DNA of 64,000 bases. It comes from Sarcina ventriculi. GTDB lineage: Bacteria; Bacillota; Clostridia; Clostridiales; Clostridiaceae. The notes under the pieces were generated by a model. It was not told the DNA's origin. It saw only the letters and a list, made by a program, of their open reading frames with translations, and ran no database searches. Location of the stretch: NCBI RefSeq assembly GCF_900456775.1, contig NZ_UAUL01000001.1, forward strand, positions 620,001 through 684,000, read 5' to 3'. The position numbers and the translations under genes were made by a program. Shown in pieces: positions 17,161-24,521 of the stretch; the first letter of the stretch is position 1; the number at the start of each line of letters is the position of its first letter.

Positions 17161-17275
17161 AAAGAGAGGTGACCGTTGCAAAAACTATTAATCTATAAAA
17201 AATTTAATTTTAAATATTCTTAAATCTTCTAAAATAAAAATTTATAGATTTTTATAGATTTTGATAACGCTACTT
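17161..17275 (+). promoter_or_regulatory. kimA leader: strong ribosome site, 15-codon ORF and alternative hairpins
   Basis: AAAGAGAGGTGACC (17161-17174) is a strong ribosome binding site, but it serves a TTG-started ORF of 15 codons (17176-17223, MQKLLIYKKFNFKYS). The kimA start itself has no ribosome site. AATCTATAAA (17190-17199), inside the small ORF, is complementary to each of two tandem copies of TTTATAGATT (17241-17250 and 17251-17260). Pairing with the second copy extends to 12 bp. A cre-like TGATAACGCTACTT (17262-17275) abuts the kimA start. Translation of the leader would block the left arm, which suggests attenuation or translational control. Confidence 0.5.
17176..17223 (+). CDS. 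Putative 15-codon leader peptide of kimA
   Basis: TTG-started ORF reading MQKLLIYKKFNFKYS, placed a few bases behind AGAGAGGTGACC, the only strong ribosome binding site before kimA. It is rich in Lys, Phe and Tyr. The codons for LIYKK lie on the left arm of the two alternative hairpins. No homology is recognised. Its function would be regulatory rather than as a peptide; this is inference. Confidence 0.35.
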   Translation: MQKLLIYKKFNFKYS

Positions 17276-19108
17276 ATGAATTTTTCAAAATTATTTATTG
17301 GAAAAGCCTTAAAAACAGAAGAACTTAAAGGTGAAAAATTAAATGCTTTTTGGGGTCTTCCTATCATGGCAAGTGATGCTATCTCATCAGTTGCTTATGC
17401 AGGCTCAGCTATTTTATTAATTTTAATACCTGTTCTCGGTGCCGATTCTTACAAATATATGTTTTTATCAGCCATATGTATAGTAATTTTAATGGCAACA
17501 CTAATTTTTTCATACAAGCAAGTTATAGATTCTTACCCAAATGGTGGTGGCGCTTATATTGTTGCTCGTGAAAACTTAGGTGCTAAATATGGACTTATAG
17601 CAACATCTGCACTTACTATAGATTATATTTTAACAGTAGCCGTTAGTACTTCCTCTGGAACTGCTGCCATAATATCAGCTTTTCCACAACTATCTGAATT
17701 TAAGGTTCCTTTAACTTTGGCTTTAATAGCACTAATAACCATTGGAAACCTTAGAGGTATCAGAGAATCTTCTAAATCATTTGGGGTTCCTACTTATCTT
17801 TTCTGTTTAGGTATAATAATCATGATTGTAGTAGGAATTATTAAAGTTTATGTTTTTGGTTATGTTCCAACACCAATATATTCAATCCCTAAACAAGTTG
17901 GTAATATATCATTAATATTATTCTTACAAGCATTTGCTTCAGGATGTACTGCACTAACAGGAATTGAAGCGGTAAGTAACGGGGTTCCAAGCTTTAGAGC
18001 ACCCGCTCAAAAAAATGCTATTAAAGTATTGTTTGCTCTTGGTATTTTAATACTTATAATTTTTGGAGGACTTTCTTATTTATCAACACTTTATCATGCT
18101 GTCCCTGGGAACTCACAAACCATGATATCACAAATTGCAACACAAATATTTGGAAGAGGAATAATGTATTATTTCATTCAAATTACAACAGCTTTAATAC
18201 TTATTTTAGCTGCAAATACTGCATTTACAGGGCTTCCTGTATTATTTTCAATCATGGCTCAAGACGGTTATGTTCCAAGACAATTATCTAAAAGAGGAAA
18301 ACGACTTAGCTTTTCAAACGGTATAGTATTATTATTTATAACTGCATCTATTTTAATTATCGTATTTGATGGAGATACAGATAGATTGCTTCCTCTTTAT
18401 GCAGTAGGAGTTTTTATTTCCTTTACTTTAGCTCAAACTGGAATGCTATTTAAATGGAATAGAGAAAGACCTAAAAATTGGAAATTCAAAGCTTTAATAA
18501 ATGGTATAGGTGCTATTTTATCTTTATCAACAACTATTATAATAAGTGCGACTAAATTCATTCATGGGGCTTGGATTGTATTTTTACTTATACCACTTTT
18601 TACTTATATAATGCTAAAAATCAAAAAACATTATAATACTGTTGCTAAAGAATTAAAATTTAATATTAACGATAACACTAAAGAAGAATTTAATTTCGCT
18701 AAACAAAAAGTTATAGTTCCTATAAACACCCTAAATAAGAGTTTTTTAAAGGCTTATGATTATGCAAATACAATAACTGATGATATAATACTTTTTCATA
18801 TATCATCTAATGATGAACAAACAGAATGTCTTATTAACAAATGGAAGAAATACAGCGGAAAGACTAATATTTCTGTTATAAAATCTCCTTATAGAGAATT
18901 TTATAAACCATTCTTAAAATTTATACAATCAATAGAGCAGGAATCTGAACCAAATACAATAATAACCATCGTTCTTCCTGAATTTGTTACAACAAAATGG
19001 TGGAGCAAAATTTTACATAACCAAACATCATTTATATTAAGAACAATGCTTCTTAAAAAGAATAATATTGTTGTTATTTCAGTTCCTTATCTTATTGGAA
19101 ATAATTAA
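17276..19108 (+). CDS. kimA: KimA-type potassium importer (APC superfamily)
   Basis: A protein of about 610 residues resembling Bacillus subtilis KimA (YdaO), a proton-coupled high-affinity K+ importer. It begins MNFSKLFIGKALKTEE, has about twelve helices to residue 455 with SDAISSVAYAG, YPNGGGAYIVARENLG and GCTALTGIEAVSNGVP segments typical of KimA, and ends in a cytoplasmic USP-like domain closing with ILHNQTSFILR. In B. subtilis this transporter is inhibited by c-di-AMP, and the riboswitch is missing here. The ATG at 17276 fits the family start; TTG at 17261 is the alternative. Neither has a ribosome site, so translation probably depends on the leader structure. Confidence 0.85.
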   Translation: MNFSKLFIGKALKTEELKGEKLNAFWGLPIMASDAISSVAYAGSAILLILIPVLGADSYKYMFLSAICIVILMATLIFSYKQVIDSYPNGGGAYIVARENLGAKYGLIATSALTIDYILTVAVSTSSGTAAIISAFPQLSEFKVPLTLALIALITIGNLRGIRESSKSFGVPTYLFCLGIIIMIVVGIIKVYVFGYVPTPIYSIPKQVGNISLILFLQAFASGCTALTGIEAVSNGVPSFRAPAQKNAIKVLFALGILILIIFGGLSYLSTLYHAVPGNSQTMISQIATQIFGRGIMYYFIQITTALILILAANTAFTGLPVLFSIMAQDGYVPRQLSKRGKRLSFSNGIVLLFITASILIIVFDGDTDRLLPLYAVGVFISFTLAQTGMLFKWNRERPKNWKFKALINGIGAILSLSTTIIISATKFIHGAWIVFLLIPLFTYIMLKIKKHYNTVAKELKFNINDNTKEEFNFAKQKVIVPINTLNKSFLKAYDYANTITDDIILFHISSNDEQTECLINKWKKYSGKTNISVIKSPYREFYKPFLKFIQSIEQESEPNTIITIVLPEFVTTKWWSKILHNQTSFILRTMLLKKNNIVVISVPYLIGNN

Positions 19109-19187
19109 AATACAGTATTTTATTTGTACCCTTAATAAAAAACTTGATAATTTTAATATTATATGTAATAATTATTTTTGCAAAAGT
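19109..19187 (+). other. Promoter region of the lysP riboswitch transcript
   Basis: AT-rich DNA between kimA and the lysine riboswitch. No clear terminator for kimA is seen, so some read-through into the riboswitch is possible. A promoter for the riboswitch RNA must lie here or just upstream. Confidence 0.35.
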
Positions 19188-19361
19188 TAATAACTAAGAT
19201 AGAGGTGCAAAATTTAAGAGTACTGTTATGGAGGTAAGCTCAATGAAGTAATAGAAAAGGAAATTTTGCCGAAGTTAATAGTGGAAGCTTTAAAGCTATT
19301 AGCTGGTTTTGTATAAAATATATACACGACTGTCACATTTTTTTGTGGAGAGCTATTATTC
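19188..19361 (+). promoter_or_regulatory. Lysine riboswitch (L box)
   Basis: The conserved L-box elements occur in order: AGATAGAGGTGCAA (from 19199), AAGAGTA, GGAGGTAAGCTC, AATGAAG, GAAAAGGAAATTTTGCCGAAG (given here as spaced landmarks around 19253-19275), the AGCTGG core and the closing TTTGTGGAGAGCTA near 19341-19355. An intrinsic terminator follows, then a lysine permease. Lysine binding should favour the terminator and shut off transport. The exact aptamer edges are estimated from the pairing of AATAACT near the start with AGCTATTATT near the end. Confidence 0.93.
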
Positions 19362-19396
19362 AATGAATTATAATGGTATTTTAACAATGCCTTTGT

Positions 19397-19430
19397 ATGC
19401 CATGAGTATTTGCTCATGGCATTTTTTATT
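19397..19430 (+). terminator. Riboswitch-controlled terminator
   Basis: ATGCCATGAG-TATTTG-CTCATGGCAT followed by TTTTTATTTT is the expression platform of the lysine riboswitch. Part of its left arm lies in a region that can pair upstream as the antiterminator. Confidence 0.9.
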
Positions 19431-19479
19431 TTGAAAAATTATCTTAGTTAAAGAATACATAAAAACTAAGGAGAAAATT

Positions 19480-20922
19480 ATGAGTGAAAAAAATGGAGAT
19501 TTAAAAAGATCTCTAAAAGCAAGACATCTTAATATGATTGCTCTAGGTGGAGCAATTGGAACTGGTATTTTCCTTGCAATGGGAGATACAATTCAACAAG
19601 TCGGTCCTGGTGGCGCTTTCTTAGCTTATGCATTAATTGGAGTTATGGTGTATTTCATAATGACAAGTCTTGGAGAACTTGCTACATTTATTCCTATATC
19701 AGGTTCCTTTGGTACATACGCAACTAAATTTATTGACCCAGCTCTTGGCTTTGCGCTTGGATGGAACTATTGGTACAACTGGGCAGTCACTATTGCAACT
19801 GAAATGGTAGCTGGTTCACTTGTTATGCATTTTTGGTTTCCAAACGTAAAACCTGTTTACTGGAGTATGTTATTTTTAGGAATTATCGTACTACTTAATA
19901 TCTTATCTGCTAGAGCTTATGGAGAAGCAGAATTTTGGTTTTCTTTAGTTAAAGTTGTAACTGTTATAATATTCTTAGCAGTAGGTGTACTTACAATATT
20001 AGGTATATTTGATGGGAATTTTATAGGACTTAAAAACTTCACAGCAGATGGTGGCCCTTTCATAGGTAATGGTTTTTCATTCTTCTCAGTATTCCTAGTT
20101 GCAGGATTTGCATTCCAAGGAACAGAGCTTGTTGGTGTTGCAGCAGGTGAAAGTGATAATCCAGGAAAAACAATACCTAAAGCTATAAATCAAGTTTTCT
20201 GGAGAATATTAATATTCTATTTAGGAACAATTCTTGTAATAGGTGCTATAATCCCAGCTGCTCAAGCTGGAGTAAGTACAAGTGTATTTACATTAGTATT
20301 TGAAAAGGCTGGTCTTGCAGCTGCAGCTGCGGTTATGAATGCCGTTATTTTAACAGCTGTTTTATCTGCAGGTAACTCAGGAATGTATGCATCAAGCAGA
20401 ATGCTTTACTCTATGGCTAAAGAAGGTATGGCTCCAAAGGTATTTGGTAAAGTTACCAAAAGAGGAGTTCCATTAAACGCTATAATATTAACTACAATTG
20501 TTGCATCACTTTGCTTCTTAACAGGAGTATTTGCTCAAAATACAGTATATATTTGGCTTGTAGATGCATCTGGTCTAGCTGGATTTATAGCATGGCTTGG
20601 AATATCTCTATGTCATTATAGATTTAGAAAAGCTTATGTTGCACAAGGATATGATGTTAAAAAATTAAAATACAGAGCTAAACTATTCCCAATAGGCCCA
20701 ATAATAGCTCTTACAATGTGTGGACTTATCGTTATCTTCCAAGGATTTGGAGATTCAACATGGCAAACTCTTGTAGCAGCTTATATAGGTATACCTTTAT
20801 TTTTAGCATTTTATATTGGATATAAAATAAAATATAAAACTAAAATATTAAAATTACATGAAGTAGACTTGGCATTTTCTGAAACAAATCCAGATATATC
20901 AGCATATAAAAAAGATTCTTAA
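19480..20922 (+). CDS. lysP: Lysine permease LysP
   Basis: A 480-residue amino acid transporter of the APC superfamily, very similar in layout and motifs to E. coli LysP: LKARHLNMIALGGAIGTGIF at the N-terminus, TSLGELATFIPISGSFGTY, ALGWNYWYNWAVTIA, FQGTELVGVAAGES and MNAVILTAVLSAGNSGMYAS. About twelve membrane helices are expected. A lysine riboswitch directly upstream supports lysine as the substrate. The start follows AAGGAGAAAATTATG, about 50 bp past the riboswitch terminator. Confidence 0.95.
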   Translation: MSEKNGDLKRSLKARHLNMIALGGAIGTGIFLAMGDTIQQVGPGGAFLAYALIGVMVYFIMTSLGELATFIPISGSFGTYATKFIDPALGFALGWNYWYNWAVTIATEMVAGSLVMHFWFPNVKPVYWSMLFLGIIVLLNILSARAYGEAEFWFSLVKVVTVIIFLAVGVLTILGIFDGNFIGLKNFTADGGPFIGNGFSFFSVFLVAGFAFQGTELVGVAAGESDNPGKTIPKAINQVFWRILIFYLGTILVIGAIIPAAQAGVSTSVFTLVFEKAGLAAAAAVMNAVILTAVLSAGNSGMYASSRMLYSMAKEGMAPKVFGKVTKRGVPLNAIILTTIVASLCFLTGVFAQNTVYIWLVDASGLAGFIAWLGISLCHYRFRKAYVAQGYDVKKLKYRAKLFPIGPIIALTMCGLIVIFQGFGDSTWQTLVAAYIGIPLFLAFYIGYKIKYKTKILKLHEVDLAFSETNPDISAYKKDS

Positions 20923-20925
20923 ACA

Positions 20926-20957
20926 AAAAGCTATGCATCTTTGCATGGCTTTTTTAT
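20926..20957 (+). terminator. Terminator of lysP
   Basis: AAGCTATGCA-TCT-TGCATGGCTT with one wobble, followed by TTTTTATTT, just past the lysP stop codon. Confidence 0.88.
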
Positions 20958-21027
20958 TTATAGATATGATTATGTAAAAAGGATATATACTATGTTAATA
21001 TAAAATTTCTTGTATTATTTTTATATA

Positions 21028-21120
21028 TTACTTTCCGCTTAATCTCATTTTAATTACCTGAACTATAATTATTATGACAGCTACTATGCATACTATTATA
21101 AACATATTTGAATTATTCAT
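21028..21120 (-). CDS. Small single-span membrane protein (30 residues)
   Basis: A 30-codon ORF starting MNNSNMFIIVCIVAVIIIIV and ending QVIKMRLSGK. GGAGG lies seven bases before the ATG, which is an ideal spacing. Almost the whole chain is one hydrophobic helix, with a short positively charged end. I do not recognise a family. It lies downstream of the 73-residue membrane protein on the same strand, but a hairpin separates them (21181-21225). Confidence 0.6.
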   Translation of the reverse strand: MNNSNMFIIVCIVAVIIIIVQVIKMRLSGK

Positions 21121-21180
21121 TTAAATTCCTCCATTTATTAAAATCTTAAACCATTCTATAAACCGAAATATAGTATAAAT

Positions 21181-21225
21181 AAAAAGAGATTATATAAATT
21201 ACAAAATAATATATAATCTTCTCTT
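21181..21225 (-). terminator. Terminator downstream of the 73-residue membrane protein
   Basis: The arms AGATTATATA (21187-21196) and TATATAATCT (21210-21219) are followed by CTCTTTTTATTT on the minus strand. Confidence 0.6.
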
Positions 21226-21232
21226 AATATAT

Positions 21233-21454
21233 CTAGTTTCTTTTAGAATTATTTAGTGAAGTTATTAAGGTAATTACTACTACCGCCAAGACAGCAACAG
21301 CACCAGCATATTCATTAACTAAAAATAATAGTATAACAGCTAACCACATAAATTTTCTTCTACGCCCTGCAGCTAATTTTCCATTTTTAAAAAAATCAAT
21401 TATCAAATAAATTACTATTGCGACTACTATAATCCCTATAGCTACTGTTAGCAT
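21233..21454 (-). CDS. Small membrane protein (73 residues)
   Basis: A 73-residue protein with two hydrophobic segments (about residues 3-22 and 36-66) separated by the basic loop NGKLAAGRRRKF. No family is recognised. AGGTGATG upstream supports the start. It may be related in function to the 30-residue membrane protein downstream; that is inference. A cre-like AGATAGCGCTAGCA lies about 110 bp upstream (near 21562-21575). Confidence 0.65.
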   Translation of the reverse strand: MLTVAIGIIVVAIVIYLIIDFFKNGKLAAGRRRKFMWLAVILLFLVNEYAGAVAVLAVVVITLITSLNNSKRN

Positions 21455-22215
21455 CTATATCATCACCTACATTTTTAAATATTTTATTATAATTTTTACA
21501 GTAAGATAGATTAATAACTTAACTTTATAATCATTTCTTAATAATTAATATACCATTTATAAGATAGCGCTAGCAATCATTAATTTACTATTATATTTAA
21601 TTAATTTATAAACAAAAATAAAAAATAATAAATTTAAAATATAATAAATATAAATTTATTTTCTTTTGAAAATACTATATCAATTAAAATACTGATATTA
21701 ATTGATATAAATTATTAAACTAATAACTTTATTTTCTTTTATATAATTAATTGTATTTATAAATAGATAATTTTTTTGAAAATCATTTTTAATTAAAAAT
21801 ATACTTTTCTTTTTTATAAAAATATTGTATCATATAATTGTTCTTAGATTATGATTTATTACAGTATTTATGTAATTATTGTTTATTACTTGCTTAATAA
21901 AAAATGAATCAACATTGTTGATTCATTTTTTATTTTTATATATTTTATTATCAATTAATACATTACTATCAATTAAATTTTCTTAATTTAAAATAATTTT
22001 TTTAATTAATTAATCTCTAATAAGCAATTCTTTATCAATTATAAATATATTATCAAATGAAAAATCATCTAATAAATTTTCTATATTTATCCAATAAAAT
22101 TAATTTTAATTTAATTTTTTGTTAATAATTAGTTACATTTTCACAAATGTTATTAACTTATTGTTAACAATATCTTATTTGCAAAAAAAACACTATAAAA
22201 TGTGTATAATTCTTC
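21455..22215. other. Gene-poor region with a cre-like site and a free-standing terminator
   Basis: No convincing protein gene lies in this stretch. It contains a cre-like AGATAGCGCTAGCA (near 21562-21575), a strong hairpin-terminator at 21899-21936 not attached to any gene, and a candidate -10 (TATAAT near 21834) about 65 bp before it. An 18-codon ORF at 21851 without a ribosome site runs into the hairpin. Together these could mark a small RNA of about 85-90 nt. Confidence 0.4.
21899..21936. terminator. Orphan terminator
   Basis: AAAAAATGAATCAA-CATTG-TTGATTCATTTTTT is a strong hairpin with flanking A and T runs. No gene ends here on either strand. Confidence 0.8.
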
Positions 22216-22257
22216 ATAGGTGATAAATTTATTTAAAAAAACATACAAATCACCTAT
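22216..22257 (+). promoter_or_regulatory. Spaced inverted repeat before the nickel/cobalt permease
   Basis: The 9-bp arms ATAGGTGAT (22216-22224) and ATCACCTAT (22249-22257) are perfect, with 33 bp between centres, about three helical turns. TATAAT (22205-22210) lies directly before the left arm, so the repeat covers the likely transcription start. It may be the operator of a metal-responsive repressor (NikR sites also use widely spaced half-sites, though with another sequence) or an RNA hairpin. Confidence 0.5.
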
Positions 22258-22360
22258 AAGAAATTACATATTTTAAATCACCATATAACTACTTCAATAT
22301 ATTGTATATCTAAGAACATTAATAAATACATATATTAAATTTGTGAAAGGACTGATTTTT

Positions 22361-23386
22361 ATGCGTAATAGTAGCGCAAACTGGAAAGTAGACGCAATGA
22401 AGTATGGAATCTTTATAATTATTATGTTTATTTGTGGATTTTCATTTTTATCATCTGGTGTTTTTAAATTTCCAACTCTTCTTGGAATGGCTGTTATTTC
22501 TTTAACCTTTGGACTTGCTCATGCATTTGATTGCGATCACATAGCATGTATTGATAATATGACTAGAAAATTAGTTCAAAGAGGAGGTAAAACTAGGGGC
22601 GCTGGTTTTTTCTTTTCACTTGGTCATTCAACAGTAGTTATTCTTATGGGATTTGCAACAATTTTTGCAGTTAATTGGGCAAAAGATGCACTTCCTAAAT
22701 TTCAAGCAATCGGAGGAGTTTTAGGTACTCTTATTTCAGCAACCTTTTTAATTCTTCTTGCTATCGCTAACTTTTTTATTTTAAAAGATATGCTAAAAAC
22801 ATTCAAAATGATGAGAAACGGTACATATACTGAAGAAAGCCTTGAAAGACCAAATAAAGGACGTGTAAATCGTTCTATTAATCGTCTACTTAACATTGCT
22901 GATAAAAATTGGCACATTTATCTTATAGGATTTTTATTTGGACTTGGCTTTGACACAGCAACTCAAATAGCAGTACTTGCTACATCTGCAACTGCAACTG
23001 CACAAGGAATACCTTGGATTGCTGTAATCTCTTTTCCTATTTTATTTACTGCTGGTATGTGCCTTATGGATACATTAGACGGCTTCTTCATGTCCACAGC
23101 ATATCAATGGGTACTTACATCACCATTTAAAAAAATATATTATAATATAACTATAACATCCCTTTCTATATTAGCTGCTGGAATTATAGGTGTTATAGAA
23201 ATTGGACAATTCTTTGCTATGGAAAGTGGCTTAGATTCTGGTTTCTGGGGCTGGCTACAAAACTTAGATTTTGGTATAATGGGATTTATTTTAGTTGGAT
23301 TATTTATATTAGTTTGGGTTGTTTCCATGCTTTGTTGGAAAATATTTAACTTTGAGGAAAAGAAAAATTCTATAATAAAAGAATAA
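22361..23386 (+). CDS. NiCoT family nickel/cobalt permease
   Basis: A membrane protein of about 341 residues of the HoxN/NixA nickel-cobalt transporter family. The signature in helix II appears as HAFDCDHIACIDNMTRK (usually HAVDADHI-A-IDN), the second as SLGHSTVV, and the third as FGLGFDTATQIAVL. About eight helices are expected. Two Cys residues sit inside the metal signature, which is a departure from the common form. ATG at 22361 stands nine bases behind AAAGGA, so I do not use the GTG at 22343. It could supply Ni for LarA and CooS elsewhere in this window (inference). Confidence 0.9.
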   Translation: MRNSSANWKVDAMKYGIFIIIMFICGFSFLSSGVFKFPTLLGMAVISLTFGLAHAFDCDHIACIDNMTRKLVQRGGKTRGAGFFFSLGHSTVVILMGFATIFAVNWAKDALPKFQAIGGVLGTLISATFLILLAIANFFILKDMLKTFKMMRNGTYTEESLERPNKGRVNRSINRLLNIADKNWHIYLIGFLFGLGFDTATQIAVLATSATATAQGIPWIAVISFPILFTAGMCLMDTLDGFFMSTAYQWVLTSPFKKIYYNITITSLSILAAGIIGVIEIGQFFAMESGLDSGFWGWLQNLDFGIMGFILVGLFILVWVVSMLCWKIFNFEEKKNSIIKE

Positions 23387-23409
23387 ATATATTTAAATAT
23401 AAACAAAAC

Positions 23410-23446
23410 AGATTCAGAATAAATTTTATTTCTGAATCTATTTTTA
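23410..23446 (+). terminator. Terminator of the nickel/cobalt permease gene
   Basis: AGATTCAGAA and TTCTGAATCT form the stem, followed by ATTTTTATATT, 20 bp past the stop codon. Confidence 0.85.
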
Positions 23447-23524
23447 TATTATAATAAACATAATTAAATATTCTTAATAATAAAAGAGGAAAAATAAAAT
23501 TTATTAAATTGGAGATGAATTAAT

Positions 23525-24253
23525 ATGAAAAATTCTAATTATGTTTATATTGCAAGCTGTGTATTCACTAGAGAATATCCAGAGATTAGCATGAAGATTC
23601 AAGATTATCTTACAAAAAATTTTAATATTCCTGTTATGAGATGTTGTGTTCCAAAATACAAATTAAAAGAATTTACAAATTCTATGCCTGATTGGTTACA
23701 AAATCATTGGGATAACACACCGGATTTCTTAGATATAACCCCTAATCAAACAATAATCTATGTTTGCCATAATTGTTCGGCTATTTTTGAAGAATATAGA
23801 CCAAATATAAAAAGAATATCTCTATGGGAGTTTATTCTAAATGATAAAAATTTTAAATTTTCAAATCATAATAATGAAAAAATATCATTACAAGATTGTT
23901 GGCGCTCTCACGATAACTATACAGAACAAAAATCTGTTAGAACATTATTAAAAAAAATGAATATTAATATCGTAGAACTAGAAAATAACTATGAAAAAAC
24001 TAACTTTTGTGGTGACTCACTATATAAACCTGCTCCACCAAGGAATTTAAAATTAGCTCCAAACCGTTTTGTTAAAAATGCAAATGGTAAATTTATTCCA
24101 CATTCTATTGAAGAAAGAGAAGAATTAATGAAAAAATATTGCAGTAAAATAACTACTGAAAAAGTAATAGCCTACTGTCACTACTGTGTTAGTGGTCTTA
24201 AATTAGGTAAAAAACAAGGCATTCATTTAGCTGAACTACTTTTTAACACCTAA
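23525..24253 (+). CDS. CCG-domain cysteine-rich protein, HdrB-like
   Basis: A 242-residue soluble protein with two Cys-rich sets. The first is C12, C40-C41 and C81-x-x-C84, matching the CCG domain (C-x(n)-CC-x(n)-C-x-x-C) of heterodisulfide reductase subunit HdrB. In HdrB this domain binds unusual iron-sulphur clusters. The second set (C125, C162-G, a later Cys and the terminal C-x-x-C in AYCHYCVSG) is a less regular copy. Several annotated relatives are simply called (Fe-S)-binding proteins. The partner is unknown. It follows the nickel/cobalt permease but is separated from it by a terminator. Confidence 0.65.
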   Translation: MKNSNYVYIASCVFTREYPEISMKIQDYLTKNFNIPVMRCCVPKYKLKEFTNSMPDWLQNHWDNTPDFLDITPNQTIIYVCHNCSAIFEEYRPNIKRISLWEFILNDKNFKFSNHNNEKISLQDCWRSHDNYTEQKSVRTLLKKMNINIVELENNYEKTNFCGDSLYKPAPPRNLKLAPNRFVKNANGKFIPHSIEEREELMKKYCSKITTEKVIAYCHYCVSGLKLGKKQGIHLAELLFNT

Positions 24254-24379
24254 AAATAATGAATAAAGATTATATATATTAAAACTTTTATATCTGAAAT
24301 TAATAAATAAATTGACATAATTGGATTATAGTTATAATATAAAAAAGATGTTTTTTATTATAGAGGAGGAAATATATCT

Positions 24380-24469
24380 ATGGAATTCCTAGGATATGCA
24401 ACTTTATTTTCTCCCATTATTTTAATCATTCTTATAATTATAGTCTCTTTTTTACGATTCTTTAAATAA
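24380..24469 (+). CDS. Small single-span membrane protein (29 residues)
   Basis: ORF starting MEFLGYATLFSPIILIILII and ending IVSFLRFFK. GAGGAGG stands 10 bases before the ATG. It is one hydrophobic helix with a basic C-terminal end. It is followed at once by a strong terminator, so it is a likely stand-alone gene. A plausible promoter (TTGACA near 24312 and TATAAT near 24335) precedes it. No family is recognised. Confidence 0.6.
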   Translation: MEFLGYATLFSPIILIILIIIVSFLRFFK

Positions 24470-24480
24470 TAATGCAAACA

Positions 24481-24512
24481 AAGCACCAAGAACTATTTCC
24501 TGGTGCTTTTTA
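24481..24512. terminator. Bidirectional terminator
   Basis: AAGCACCA and TGGTGCTT flank a 14-base loop between the 29-residue gene and the convergent Pip gene. Confidence 0.85.
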
Positions 24513-24521
24513 TAAACATTT

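Noticed and set aside
16826-17275. ydaO-type c-di-AMP riboswitch before kimA
   Set aside because: Expected from Bacillus, but I could not find its conserved segments.
19226-19417. 63-codon ORF on the minus strand
   Set aside because: It lies wholly inside the lysine riboswitch on the other strand. Its sequence reflects the structured RNA and not a protein.
21851-21907. 18-codon ORF (starts MIYYSIYV) before the orphan terminator
   Set aside because: No ribosome site, and the stop codon lies in the hairpin. More likely part of a non-coding transcript.
22153-22170. Rex operator in TTGTTAACAA upstream of the nickel permease
   Set aside because: The left half does not fit TTGTTAANNNNTTAACAA once the spacing is counted.
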